This document shows positions 24,745-41,024 of a stretch of 64,000 nucleotides of DNA, in pieces (within the stretch, counting starts at the first letter, position 1; every line of letters begins with the position of its first letter). The stretch comes from Embleya sp051903075 (GTDB lineage Bacteria; Actinomycetota; Actinomycetes; Streptomycetales; Streptomycetaceae). Position numbers and translations under genes: made by a program. The stretch lies in the NCBI RefSeq assembly GCF_051903075.1, contig NZ_CP182422.1, positions 1,178,001-1,242,000 on the forward strand, given 5' to 3'. The notes beneath the pieces are model-generated. The model was not told where the DNA came from, made no database searches, and was given only the letters and a program-made list of their open reading frames with translations.

Positions 24745-25680
24745 ATGAACCCGAGCACGACGACCGCGACCACAGCCGCCGCGGAGATTGCTCACACGGC
24801 TCGTTCCGTCGCATTCCCGGCACTCGCGTCCTCGGCTCCGGAATCCTCGGTCGGCACGTCCGACGAGTTCGCCGACCGGGTTTTCGACACCTTGGCCTCC
24901 CCGGATCACGCGGAGCCGACCGCGAGCGACGCGCGAGCGATGTCCAAGGTCCTCTTCGACCGACTGAGGGTGTTGGAGGAGGGCACGCACGAGTACCAGT
25001 ACGTGCGCAACACCCTGATCGAACTCAATCTCCCCCTGGTCCGGTTCGTGGCCGGCCGCTATCGCTCGCGGCACGAGTCGATCGAGGAGATGGTCCAGGT
25101 CGGCACCATCGGACTGATCAAGGCGATCGACCGATTCGACGCCTCGTTCGGGACCGAGTTCCCCACCTTCGCGATACCCACCATCTCGGGTGAGATCAAG
25201 CGCTTCTTCCGGGACACCAGCTGGGCCGTGCACGTGCCGCGGCGCCTTCAGGAGTTGCGGCTCGAACTGGCTCGCGCGCGCGACGCGTTCACCGGTCGAT
25301 TCGACCGTGAACCCACTCCCGCCGAACTGGCCGAATACCTGGACCTCAGCATCGAGGAGGTCACCGAGGGGCTGACCGCGGCGGCCGGCTACTCCGCCGC
25401 CTCGCTGGACGCGCCCACCTCGGAGGACGGTCCGGGCGACGGCTACTCCGGCCGCTCGTCCTACGTCGACCCCGGCTACGAGGTCGCGGAGAACCTGCAC
25501 GTACTGAAGCCGCTGCTGGCCGCGTTGCCGGAGCGGGACCGGGAGATCGTGTCGATGCGGTTCGGCCAGGAACTGACCCAGGCCCAGATCGGCGCCCGGC
25601 TCGGCATCTCCCAGATGCACGTGTCGCGCCTGCTCAGCCGAATCCTGACCCGGTTGCGCACGGAACTGCTCGCGGACTGA
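24745..25680 (+). CDS. SigB/SigF-type RNA polymerase sigma factor
   Basis: 311-aa group-3 sigma factor. Region 2 is NLPLVRFVAGRYRSR, EMVQVGTIGLIKAIDRFD, FPTFAIPTISGEIKRFFRD and WAVHVPRRLQELR. Region 3 includes REPTPAELAEYL, and region 4 is DREIVSMRFGQELTQAQIGARLGIS with MHVSRLLSRIL. These point to the SigB/SigF stress-sporulation group. An N-terminal ~60-residue Thr/Ala-rich part precedes the core. ATG 24745 has GGGGAAGG upstream; ATG 24679 is a weaker choice. No anti-sigma or anti-anti-sigma gene adjoins it, unlike many of this group. Confidence 0.9.
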   Translation: MNPSTTTATTAAAEIAHTARSVAFPALASSAPESSVGTSDEFADRVFDTLASPDHAEPTASDARAMSKVLFDRLRVLEEGTHEYQYVRNTLIELNLPLVRFVAGRYRSRHESIEEMVQVGTIGLIKAIDRFDASFGTEFPTFAIPTISGEIKRFFRDTSWAVHVPRRLQELRLELARARDAFTGRFDREPTPAELAEYLDLSIEEVTEGLTAAAGYSAASLDAPTSEDGPGDGYSGRSSYVDPGYEVAENLHVLKPLLAALPERDREIVSMRFGQELTQAQIGARLGISQMHVSRLLSRILTRLRTELLAD

Positions 25681-25694
25681 GCACATTTTCTAGG

Positions 25695-25748
25695 CTTCGT
25701 GCAGTTGGCGCACTTGGCGTAGTTGGCGTACTTCGTCCACTTCACGCA
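25695..25748. repeat. 9-bp tandem repeat downstream of the sigma gene
   Basis: Six 9-bp units around CTTGGCGTA/GTTGGCGCA lie in the gap between the sigma gene and the SRPBCC gene, with the terminator hairpin (25766-25797) just after. No coding function is apparent. Confidence 0.6.
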
Positions 25749-25765
25749 CGGAGCGCATCGACGAG

Positions 25766-25797
25766 GGGCGGGACCGCGCGAATTCGCGGTCCCGCCC
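25766..25797. terminator. Perfect hairpin between convergent sigma and SRPBCC genes
   Basis: A 13-bp perfect stem (GGGCGGGACCGCG / CGCGGTCCCGCCC) with a 6-nt loop (CGAATT) sits in the gap of the convergent pair, so it can terminate both. There is no strong U-tract. Confidence 0.75.
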
Positions 25798-25821
25798 TCC
25801 TCGTTCGCTCTGGGCACTGTT

Positions 25822-26241
25822 TCAGGCCGCCGCGCGGCCGAGCAGTGCGTCCATCGCCTCCGGGAAGTCGGCCGTGATCGCCGGTCCCAGCTCCGGGCCC
25901 ACCCGGTCGGCGTCCGGGCCGGTGATCTCCAGGCGGTGCACGACCCGGGTGCCGACGCCGTTCGCGAGCCGTTCCAGGGCGTGGCTGAAGCGCAGCCGCA
26001 CGCCGCCGAACTCGGTTTCGTCCGCGTACAGCTCGTTCTCCTCGACGGCGACGATCACGGACCGGATCGGGTCCTGCCCGGTCGGCGTCATCGAGACGTG
26101 CGACCCGACCTCGAACGCTCCCTCCAGTACGACCGCCTCCATCGAGGTGTCCCAGCACGCCCAGTTGTCCACGTCCCGAAGCACCTTCCAGATCGCCTCG
26201 GCGCCGACCTCGGTCTCGACCGCGTGCTCGTGAATCCACAT
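25822..26241 (-). CDS. SRPBCC (polyketide-cyclase-like) protein
   Basis: 139-aa small soluble protein with the START/SRPBCC pattern: EVGAEAIWKVLRDVDNWACWDTSM near the N-terminus, beta-strand LEGAFEVGSHVSMTP, and a C-terminal helix PEAMDALLG. Members bind hydrophobic ligands or act as cyclases, and many are of unknown function. ATG 26241 is the natural start. Convergent with the sigma gene and followed by a spacer with a 12-bp direct repeat. Confidence 0.75.
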   Translation of the reverse strand: MWIHEHAVETEVGAEAIWKVLRDVDNWACWDTSMEAVVLEGAFEVGSHVSMTPTGQDPIRSVIVAVEENELYADETEFGGVRLRFSHALERLANGVGTRVVHRLEITGPDADRVGPELGPAITADFPEAMDALLGRAAA

Positions 26242-26632
26242 GATGTGCCCGCCCCGCTCGCTCGGCAGTATTTAACCCACGCAGAGATTATCTGTGCGAC
26301 GACTGAATCACAAGGAATCCGGGTCGTCGCACCGGGCCGGATACCGTCGATCGGGGTCACGGATTGCGGGGTATGCGATCACGGACAGGGAATCCGGGTC
26401 ACGAGCAGGGAACAGCCGTGGATCTCGCTTCGTTGTCCGAACGGCCGCACCGACCGGATCCCCGGCGACGTGGGGCCGAGGTTGTGATGTGTGTGTCGGG
26501 CTGCGGGGGCGCGGTACGGAACGGGCGGGCGCGGGTGGGTAGACCGCGCGTCGCACCGCATCCGACCGACGTCGCCGTCGCCTCGGCTGCCGACGACAGG
26601 GGCGCCACCCGCCCCGCGGAAGTGGAGGCCCA
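26242..26632. other. 391-bp spacer with a 12-bp direct repeat
   Basis: The gap between SRPBCC and secA2 has GGAATCCGGGTC twice (26314-26325 and 26389-26400), 75 bp apart, and nearby repeated GATCACGG-like strings. No gene is supported. The repeats may be binding sites for a regulator or simple slippage. Confidence 0.4.
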
Positions 26633-29053
26633 GTGGGTTCGTCCGGCGCTCTGACCCGGTCCGTCCGTCGTTTCCTGGGCAAACCCGGAACCGTGACCCC
26701 GACCGGCCTGCGCCCCCTGGTCCGGCGCGCCGCCGAACGCGAGGCGGCGCTGCGCGATCTGTCCGACGCCGAACTGCGCGCGGCGGCGCACACGCTACGG
26801 GTACGGGTCGGCGGCGCGGAGCCCGAACCGGAGGTCGCCGCGCGTTCCGGCGGCCGGTTCGGTCGGGCCGGCCGGGCGTCCGGGATTCCGGGCACACCCT
26901 GGGACGACGACGCCATGGTCGAGTTGTGCGCGCTGGGGCGCGAGGCCGGCCGCCGGGCCCTGGGCGAGCGGGCCTACGACGTGCAACTCCTGGGCGTACT
27001 GAGCCTGTTGCGCGGCACGGTGGTGGAGATGGCCACCGGCGAGGGCAAGACCCTGGTCGGCGCGCTGGCCGCCGCCGGGTTCGCGCTCCAGGGCCGCCGG
27101 GTGCACGTGTTGTCGGTCAACGACTACCTGGCCCGTCGCGACGCCGAGTGGATGGGGCCCGTCTACGACCTGCTCGGCGTGCGCGTGGCGCACGTGACCC
27201 AGGAATCCACCCCGACGGAGCGGCGGGCCGCCTACGGCCGCGACGTGGTGCACGTGCCGGTGACCGAGGTCGGCTTCGACACGCTGCGCGACCGGTTGCG
27301 TACGGATGTCACCGAACTGGTGTTGCCCGCACCGGATGTGGCGATCGTCGACGAGGCCGACGCGGTGCTGATCGACGAGGCCCGGATCCCGCTCGTCCTG
27401 GCCGGCGGGATGGCCGCGGGGTCCGACGAGGCGGAGGCTGCCCGGGTGGTGGCGGACCTGGTCGAGGGCCGGCACTACGAGGCCGCGTCGGACGCGATGA
27501 CCGTACAGCTCACCGACACGGGCGTGACCGAGGTGGAGCGGGCGTTGGGCGTGGACAACCTGTACGCGCGGGGTATGGACGCGCGCCTGTCCCAGGTCAA
27601 CGTCGCCCTGTACGCGCGGGCGCTGCTGCGCCGGGACGTGGACTACCTCGTGCGCGAGGGCGGCATCAAACTCGTGGACGCCAACCGGGGCCGGATCGCC
27701 CAACGGCAGCGCTGGCCCGACGGGTTGCACGCGGCGGTGGAGGCCAAGGAGGGGCTGACCGCCGGGCCGCGCGGGGAGGTCCTGGACCAGCTGATCGTGC
27801 AGGATCTGATCGGGAGTTATCCGACGGTGGCCGGGATGACCGGCACGGCGGTGATCGTCGCCGAGCAACTGCGCGAGTTCTACCGGTTGGAGACGGGAGA
27901 CCTGCCGCCGAACGTGCCCTGTGTGCGGGTGGACGAGCCGGATCGGCTCTACGACGACGAGGAGTCCCGGGACGCGGCGCTGATCGCGTTGGTCGAGCGC
28001 ACCCACGCCACGGGCCGACCGATCCTGATCGGCACGCGCGACGTCGCCGCGTCGGAGCGGATCGGCGCGGCGCTGCACGAGTCGGGCCTGCGGTGCGCGG
28101 TGCTCAACGCCCGGGACGACAGCCGCGAGGCGGCGATCATCGCGGAGGCCGGGGCGATCGGCGCGATCACGGTGTCCACGCAGATGGCGGGGCGCGGTAC
28201 GGACATCCGCCTCGGCGGCGCGGACGAGGCCGACCACGAACGGGTCGTCGAACTGGGCGGGTTGCTCGTGGTCGGGGTCGGCCGACACCACACCCGACGG
28301 CTGGACGACCAGTTGCGCGGCCGAGCCGGCCGTCAGGGCGACCCGGGCACCTCGGTCTTCCTGACCAGCCTCGACGACGAGTCCATCACCCGGCACACCA
28401 CCGAACCCCCGCCCCGGGCGGCCCGGGTCGATTCCGACGGCCGCATCCTCGACGCGGCCGTGCGCCGCTACGTCGAACAGGCCCAACGAGTCGCCGAAGG
28501 CGTCCTGTTCGACACCCACCGCACCACATGGATGTACAACCAACAACTCCACCTGCAACGCCAGGAGGTCCTGTCCCTGCGCCACGACGTCCTGCACGAC
28601 GACGCGGCGTCCGTCATCCTGGCCGACCTCAACCCGGACCGCTGGGCCGAACTCCACGAAGAGGTGGGCGATTCCGTCCTGGCCGAAGCCGCCCGCCAAC
28701 TCCTCCTCCACGCCCTCGACCGCGCCTGGACCGACCACCTGGCCCGCACCGCCGACCTCCGCGAGGGCATCCACCTACGCGCCCTGGCCCGCCAAAACCC
28801 CATAGACGCGTTCCACGCCGAAACCCAGCGAGCCTTCGCCCCCCTGATCCAACGCGCCCAACGCACCGCAGCCGAAGCCCTCGACACCGCCAAAATCACC
28901 AAGTCCGGCCTCGACAGGGAAGCCTCCGACCTCACCCGCCCCAGCACCACCTGGACCTACATGGTGGACGACCAACCCTTCCAAGCCTTCCGCGACCCCT
29001 TCCTCACCACAATCACCCGAAAACTCCTCCCCACCCCACCCGACAACGCCTGA
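26633..29053 (+). CDS. secA2: Accessory Sec translocase ATPase SecA2
   Basis: 806-aa DEAD-type motor. Walker A is MATGEGKTLVGALA with K139; Walker B is VDEADAVLIDEARIP; RGTDIRLGG and RGRAGRQGDPGTSVF are the motor motifs of NBD2. It lacks the C-terminal Cys-rich zinc tail of housekeeping SecA. The sequence GGADEADHERVVELGGLLVV resembles mycobacterial SecA2. GTG 26633 with GGAGG upstream. It should drive export of a subset of proteins together with SecYEG at the membrane. It lies inside the split siderophore locus with no obvious partner exported substrate in the window. Confidence 0.9.
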   Translation: MGSSGALTRSVRRFLGKPGTVTPTGLRPLVRRAAEREAALRDLSDAELRAAAHTLRVRVGGAEPEPEVAARSGGRFGRAGRASGIPGTPWDDDAMVELCALGREAGRRALGERAYDVQLLGVLSLLRGTVVEMATGEGKTLVGALAAAGFALQGRRVHVLSVNDYLARRDAEWMGPVYDLLGVRVAHVTQESTPTERRAAYGRDVVHVPVTEVGFDTLRDRLRTDVTELVLPAPDVAIVDEADAVLIDEARIPLVLAGGMAAGSDEAEAARVVADLVEGRHYEAASDAMTVQLTDTGVTEVERALGVDNLYARGMDARLSQVNVALYARALLRRDVDYLVREGGIKLVDANRGRIAQRQRWPDGLHAAVEAKEGLTAGPRGEVLDQLIVQDLIGSYPTVAGMTGTAVIVAEQLREFYRLETGDLPPNVPCVRVDEPDRLYDDEESRDAALIALVERTHATGRPILIGTRDVAASERIGAALHESGLRCAVLNARDDSREAAIIAEAGAIGAITVSTQMAGRGTDIRLGGADEADHERVVELGGLLVVGVGRHHTRRLDDQLRGRAGRQGDPGTSVFLTSLDDESITRHTTEPPPRAARVDSDGRILDAAVRRYVEQAQRVAEGVLFDTHRTTWMYNQQLHLQRQEVLSLRHDVLHDDAASVILADLNPDRWAELHEEVGDSVLAEAARQLLLHALDRAWTDHLARTADLREGIHLRALARQNPIDAFHAETQRAFAPLIQRAQRTAAEALDTAKITKSGLDREASDLTRPSTTWTYMVDDQPFQAFRDPFLTTITRKLLPTPPDNA

Positions 29054-29150
29054 ACAACCGCCCCGAAACCCGACCGCCGGAGTCGTCACGGCGTACAAAG
29101 AGCCATGCTTGCGCCCTCCGGGCCTTTTCGACCGCTGCGGCGGCGTGGGG

Positions 29151-30317
29151 TCAGTGGGGGGTGTTGTGGCGGAGGGTTGCGTAGTCGGCGGCGGTCCAGG
29201 CCATGGCGATTGCGGCGTCCAGGAGGGCCTGGTCGGCCTGCGGGGAGATGGCGGCTTCGGCGAAGGCGGGTTCGTGGGGGGCGCTCGTGCCGTCCGTGAT
29301 GTCGAGGACCGGGTGGATCGTGGGGATGACGTGGGAGACGTTGCCCATGTCGGTGCAGGCGAAGGGTGGGCGCGTGGTGGGTTCCGGACGACCCAGCTCC
29401 CGGGCGTTGGCGCGCCACAGGGCGATCAGGGTCGGGTCGGTGCGGAAGTCGAGGTAGTCCGGCTCGGGGCGGGTCAGCCGGACCTCGCAGCCGATGGCCA
29501 GTGCGCCCGCGCGGAAGCAGTTCTCGACCCGGGTGCGCAGTTCGGCCAGGTCGGCGGCGTCGGTGGTGCGCAGTTCGTACTCCGCCGTGGCGCGCTCCGG
29601 GACCACGTTGGGCGCGGTGCCCGCCGCCGTGGTGATCCCGTGCACCCTCCAGTCGACGGGCAACTGCCGCCCCAGCAGCCCGAGGGCGACCTGAGCCACC
29701 GTCAGCGCGTCGGCGGCGCTGCGGCCCTCGTGCGGATTCAGGCTCGGGTGCGCCGCGGTGCCCAGCAACTCCACGGACAGCGTGCCGAGCGCGAAGGAGC
29801 GGAATTCGGCCACCTCGAACGGACACGGGTGCACCATCATCGCCGCGTCCACCCCGTCGAACGCGCCCGCCTCCAGCAACAGCGCCTTGCCCGCACCACG
29901 TTCCTCGGCCGGCGTGCCGATCACCCGAACGGTCAGGCCCAGTTGGCCGGCGACCGGGGCGAGCGCCAGGGCCGCGCCGACCCCCGCCGCCGCGATCAGG
30001 TTGTGTCCGCACGCGTGGCCCAGACCCGGCAGCGCGTCGTATTCGCACGCGATGGCCACCGTCACCGGCCCCGTGCCGACGGTCGCGACGAAGGCGGTCT
30101 CCAGGCCGTGCGCGGGCGCGGTGACGGTGTAGCCGTGCGCCCGCAGCAGTTCCACGCACCAAGCGGAGGCCCGGTGTTCGGCGAACGCCGGCTCCGGGTA
30201 GGCATGGATGCGTCGACTAAGCGCGAGCAACTCGTCGCGGTTCGTCAGGACTCGATCGCGAATCGCGGCCCGGTCGGCGTCCGAGGCCGGTAGGTTCGCC
30301 ACGTCGGCCACGCTCAT
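29151..30317 (-). CDS. M20-family metallopeptidase/amidohydrolase
   Basis: 388-aa zinc-dependent hydrolase. The sequence ALSRRIHAYPEPAFAEHRAS opens it, and CEYDALPGLGHACGHNL contains the metal ligands. TPAEERGAGKALLLEAG has the catalytic Glu region, and the dimerisation domain follows (~170-290), with TDMGNVSHVIPTIHPV near the C-terminal metal site. The AbgB/PepT-like subfamily hydrolyses amidoacyl or peptide bonds; the substrate is unknown. ATG 30317 has GGAG seven bases upstream. The frame stays open upstream through a 12-bp tandem repeat, so a 462-aa Ala-rich extended form starting near 30539 is possible but unlikely. Confidence 0.82.
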   Translation of the reverse strand: MSVADVANLPASDADRAAIRDRVLTNRDELLALSRRIHAYPEPAFAEHRASAWCVELLRAHGYTVTAPAHGLETAFVATVGTGPVTVAIACEYDALPGLGHACGHNLIAAAGVGAALALAPVAGQLGLTVRVIGTPAEERGAGKALLLEAGAFDGVDAAMMVHPCPFEVAEFRSFALGTLSVELLGTAAHPSLNPHEGRSAADALTVAQVALGLLGRQLPVDWRVHGITTAAGTAPNVVPERATAEYELRTTDAADLAELRTRVENCFRAGALAIGCEVRLTRPEPDYLDFRTDPTLIALWRANARELGRPEPTTRPPFACTDMGNVSHVIPTIHPVLDITDGTSAPHEPAFAEAAISPQADQALLDAAIAMAWTAADYATLRHNTPH

Positions 30318-30343
30318 GTTCCGCTCCAGTTCATGTTCTTCAG

Positions 30344-30502
30344 CGAGAGCTGCATCGAGAGCCGCTTCGAGAGCAGCGTCCGGAACCGCACCGAGAGCCC
30401 CATCGCGAGCCGCACCGACAGCTCCTTCGCGAGCCGCGTCGCGCACGTCACCGAGAGCTCCGTCCCTTCGGGAGCTCCGCCTGATCGAGAGCTCCGCCTG
30501 AT
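30344..30502. repeat. 12-bp minisatellite upstream of the M20 gene
   Basis: About ten 12-bp units related to CGAGAGCNNCNT run from 30344 to 30463, followed by two 17-bp copies of CGnGAGCTCCGCCTGAT (30469-30502). The units are in phase with the M20 frame (4-residue Ala-rich repeats on the minus strand) and also open on the plus strand (Glu-Ser-rich 4-residue repeats). It fills the gap to the iron box of the NRPS. Confidence 0.8.
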
Positions 30503-30546
30503 CGAGTTCCGCCGCTCCCGGGGGCACCCCGTCGAGCATTCGAAAG

Positions 30547-30565
30547 ATAGCTTAGGCTTACCTAA
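30547..30565. promoter_or_regulatory. Iron box upstream of the NRPS
   Basis: ATAGCTTAGGCTTACCTAA resembles the iron-box consensus, strongest in the right arm (GGCTTACCTAA), 64 bp before NRPS ATG 30629. It puts the NRPS-MbtH-exporter operon under iron control. Confidence 0.8.
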
Positions 30566-30628
30566 CTTGGCGTGCCGGGGATCGGTACGCTCCGCCTGCC
30601 CTCGTCGCATTCCGGGAGTCCCCACACC

Positions 30629-37964
<7,336 letters not shown>

Positions 37965-37978
<14 letters not shown>

Positions 37979-38180
37979 TCGCGAGACCGCGACAAACCCG
38001 TTCGACGACGAGGACGGCGAGTTCCTGGTGCTGGTGAACGACGTCGGTCAGCACTCCCTGTGGCCGGACTTCGCCGCCGTGCCGGACGGTTGGGCCATCG
38101 CACACGGGCCGTGCCCGCGCCCGGCAGCGCTGGACTGGATCACCGCGCACTGGACCGACCTCGGCCCGGTCGCACGGTGA
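37965..38180 (+). CDS. MbtH-like protein
   Basis: 71-aa NRPS partner. The signature NPFDDEDGEFLVLVNDVGQHSLWP with WAIAHGP and a Trp-rich end (WITAHW) is typical. MbtH proteins bind and activate adenylation domains. It overlaps the NRPS end by 14 bp and its stop overlaps the start of the exporter gene (GTGA), so expression is coupled to the NRPS. Confidence 0.9.
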
Positions 38181-39676
38181 ACCCGGAACCCACCGAACAG
38201 GGCCCGACCCGGACCGCCACGTCGCAGGGGTCCGCCTGGATCGTGGTGCTCGTCTACACGGCCGCGATGTGCATGAACGGCCTGGACTCGACCATCGTCA
38301 ACCCGGCGCTGCTCACCATCGCGGAGGACTTCGATCGCCCGGCGGCGGCGGCCAATACGGTCGAGATCGCCTTCCTGGTCGCGTTGGTGGCCGCGCTGCC
38401 GGTGGCCGGGCGGCTGAGCGACCGCCACGGCACCAAACGGGTCTTCCTCGGCTCGCTCGCGGTGTTCACCGCCGCCTCGGCCGCGTGCGGGTTGTCGCAG
38501 AACCTGGTCTCGCTGGTCCTGGCCCGGGTGGTCCAGGGCCTGGCGGGCGGGCTGCTCACGCCGGTCGGGATGACCATCCTGTTCACGGCGTTCGCGCCGC
38601 ACGAGCGCATGCGGCTGGCCAAGTGGCTGATCGTGCCGACCGCGCTGATGCCGGCACTCGGCCCGCCGCTGGGCGGGTTCCTCACCGAACACCTGTCCTG
38701 GCACTGGCTGTTCCTGGTCAATGTGCCGATCGGCACGGCCGCGGTGTTGCTCGGCCTGTACGGGCTGCGCGAGCATCGGGCGGGTGCGGTCGGCCCGTTC
38801 GACCGCACCGGGTTCTGGCTCACCACGCCCACCCTCGGACTGCTCACCTACGCGCTCGGGTTCGGCCCGTCGCAGGGGTGGACCACGCCCGCCATCGCCG
38901 TCTCCGGCCTGCTCGGCCTGATCCTGCTCGCGGTCGCGATCGCCCACCAACTGCGCGCCACCGAGCCGCTCTTGCGGCTTCGCCTGGTGTCCGACCGGGC
39001 GTTCGGCGCGGCCACCGCACTCGCGCTGGTCACCTCGGCGGGGCTGATGGGCGTGTTGTTCGTCTTCCCACTGCTGTATCAGGCGGCGCTGGGCGCCTCG
39101 GCGTTGGACGCCGGGCTCGGGGTGTTCCCGGAGGCGGTCGGGCTGATGTTCGCCTCGCAGGTGGTGGACCGCCTGCTGCCCCGACTGGGCCCGCGCCGGC
39201 TGACCACTCCCGCGCTGGTCCTGGCCGCCCTGGTGTTCGGCGCGCTCGCGCTGCCGGGGGTGGCCGATCACGCCTGGGCGGTACGGGTGTTGATGTTCTG
39301 CGTCGGACTGGTCCTGGGCACGGCGGTGCTGACGGTACAGATCGCCGGGTTCGGCGGGATCGAACCACCGGACATGGGACATGCCATGGCCCTGTTCACC
39401 ATCGTGCGCACGCTCGGCGGCTCGCTGGGCATCGCGGCCGGCGCGGCGGTGATCGAGGCCGGCGGCGCGAACGGACACGACGCGAGCGCGCCGGGGCCGT
39501 ATCGGGCCGCGATCTGGGTCACGGCCGGACTGGTCGCCCTCGGCGCGCTGTTCGCCCTGCGGCTGCCGCGCGAGGCGCCTGAACCGCCGCCGTTCGACGA
39601 CGAGCCGGACGACGCGGAACCGGCCGCAGCCCAGGGCGAGCCGGCCGCGCCCACCGGCGCGTCAGCCGCCGGCTGA
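38177..39676 (+). CDS. 14-helix MFS exporter (EmrB/QacA type), probable siderophore exporter
   Basis: 499-aa DHA2-type transporter. The signature NGLDSTIVNPALLTIAEDF lies at the start of helix 1, with GRLSDRHGTKRVF and VVQGLAGGLLTPVGMTI in helices 2-5, and about 14 hydrophobic segments. GTG 38177 overlaps the mbtH stop. Position in the iron-regulated operon suggests export of the finished siderophore, as EntS does. The Pro/Glu/Ala-rich tail overlaps the convergent esterase gene by 15 bp. Confidence 0.88.
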   Translation: MNPEPTEQGPTRTATSQGSAWIVVLVYTAAMCMNGLDSTIVNPALLTIAEDFDRPAAAANTVEIAFLVALVAALPVAGRLSDRHGTKRVFLGSLAVFTAASAACGLSQNLVSLVLARVVQGLAGGLLTPVGMTILFTAFAPHERMRLAKWLIVPTALMPALGPPLGGFLTEHLSWHWLFLVNVPIGTAAVLLGLYGLREHRAGAVGPFDRTGFWLTTPTLGLLTYALGFGPSQGWTTPAIAVSGLLGLILLAVAIAHQLRATEPLLRLRLVSDRAFGAATALALVTSAGLMGVLFVFPLLYQAALGASALDAGLGVFPEAVGLMFASQVVDRLLPRLGPRRLTTPALVLAALVFGALALPGVADHAWAVRVLMFCVGLVLGTAVLTVQIAGFGGIEPPDMGHAMALFTIVRTLGGSLGIAAGAAVIEAGGANGHDASAPGPYRAAIWVTAGLVALGALFALRLPREAPEPPPFDDEPDDAEPAAAQGEPAAPTGASAAG

Positions 39677-40879
39677 CAGCAGTCCGACGAGTCCGACGGC
39701 GAGCCCGCCGCGCCAGCAGGCGTAGTCGTGGCCGCCGTCGAACTCGACGTAGGTGAGCGGGTATCCGCGCTCGCGCAGCACGTCACGCAGCCGCCGGTTC
39801 TCGGCCACGAGCATCCATTCGAGCAGGCCCACCTCGACGTGGAACCGGATCGGCAGCCGCTCGGTCGCCGCGAACCGCCGGGTCAACCACTCCGGCCCGT
39901 CGTTGCTCTCGTCCGGATCGGGCCACCAGAACGCCCCGGACTGGGACAGCGCGTTGCCGAAGCGGTCCGGCCGATGGAACGCCCCGAACGCGGCGGTCAG
40001 CCCGCCCGCGCTCTGCCCGGCCAGTACGGTGCGCGCCGGATCCGCGCTCACGCCGTATCGTTCGCCCGCCCACGGCAACAACACGTCGGCGAGCCAGTCC
40101 ACGAACGGTTCGCTACAGGTGAGATCGGCCATCCGCCGCTCCCGCCCCATCGTGTCCACGAGCAGCGTAACCGTCGGCGGGATGCGGCCGTCGGCGTGCA
40201 GGTTGTCGAGGGTGTCGCCGATCGCGAGCACCGACCCCCACACCTCCCCGTCCAACAACACCACGACCCGGCAGGGTTGTTGTCCCATGGCGGGTGGCAG
40301 CAGCACACTCACCCGCCGGCCGTCGACCGTGGTGTCCTCGCGCGGGCCGCGCGGGATCCCCGGCCGACGCCGCGCCCACGGCTGCGCGGGGGCGTCCGGC
40401 AGCGCCAGGACCGAGGACGGGTTGCGGCCGTCCCTGGCGGCCAGGGTGGGTGCGTGGTTGTACGGATCGGGCACCGCGGCGTCCAACACGCCCAGCCAGG
40501 CCGCCCGATCCGTACGCAGCGTCTCGGCCCGCGAGCCGGTGCCGACGAAGAACTGGTACGACGCGCGCAACCCGGCCGGCAGCCGGTGCGTGATCGCCCG
40601 TACGTCCGTCCCCGGCACCCGACGCAGCAGATGCGGCGTCAGATCGCCCGCGTGCCGGTCCCGATCCGTGAAGGTGTGCAGCAGCGCCAGCACGTCGCCG
40701 GTGGGCCCGGCCGGGTCGTCACGCCACACGAACGTGACCAACCGCTGTCCGGGATCGTCCGGATCCGGCTCGACCAGCGGGGCGCCGACCGCCTCGACCC
40801 GGGCCCAGAACTCGGCGCAGGCGTCGGCGCGTCCGGCGTCGACCGCCCGGCTCAGCGCGTGCAGGATCGGAGTGTCCAT
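39662..40879 (-). CDS. Enterochelin-esterase-like siderophore hydrolase (Fes/BesA type)
   Basis: 405-aa alpha/beta hydrolase with an N-terminal Fes-type domain (residues ~1-150, RASYQFFVG, PDPYNHAP) and a C-terminal esterase. Catalytic serine is in VLAGQSAGGLTAAFGAFHRPD and histidine in FDGGHDYACWR. The family cleaves the ester backbone of cyclic tri-catechol siderophores in the cytoplasm to free iron, which fits a threonine-linked trilactone product. It lies 145 bp downstream of the binding lipoprotein in the same direction, with a 14-bp tandem repeat between them. Confidence 0.9.
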   Translation of the reverse strand: MDTPILHALSRAVDAGRADACAEFWARVEAVGAPLVEPDPDDPGQRLVTFVWRDDPAGPTGDVLALLHTFTDRDRHAGDLTPHLLRRVPGTDVRAITHRLPAGLRASYQFFVGTGSRAETLRTDRAAWLGVLDAAVPDPYNHAPTLAARDGRNPSSVLALPDAPAQPWARRRPGIPRGPREDTTVDGRRVSVLLPPAMGQQPCRVVVLLDGEVWGSVLAIGDTLDNLHADGRIPPTVTLLVDTMGRERRMADLTCSEPFVDWLADVLLPWAGERYGVSADPARTVLAGQSAGGLTAAFGAFHRPDRFGNALSQSGAFWWPDPDESNDGPEWLTRRFAATERLPIRFHVEVGLLEWMLVAENRRLRDVLRERGYPLTYVEFDGGHDYACWRGGLAVGLVGLLSAGG

Positions 40880-40953
40880 GGTGCCGGTCGCCTTCCGCGG
40901 GTCGAGAACAGTCGAATCACAAACAGTCGGCCCCGAGCCGGTCGGGCCGGGCT

Positions 40954-40994
40954 CCTCAAGCCCGGGGCCTCAAGCCCGGGGCCTCGGGCCCGGA
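40954..40994. repeat. 14-bp tandem repeat between fes and the binding lipoprotein
   Basis: CCTCAAGCCCGGGG occurs twice exactly (40954-40967, 40968-40981), then a degenerate third copy. Located in the 145-bp spacer of a likely operon. Confidence 0.65.
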
Positions 40995-41024
40995 ATCACC
41001 GAGCCCGGCTCACCCGACCCGTGC

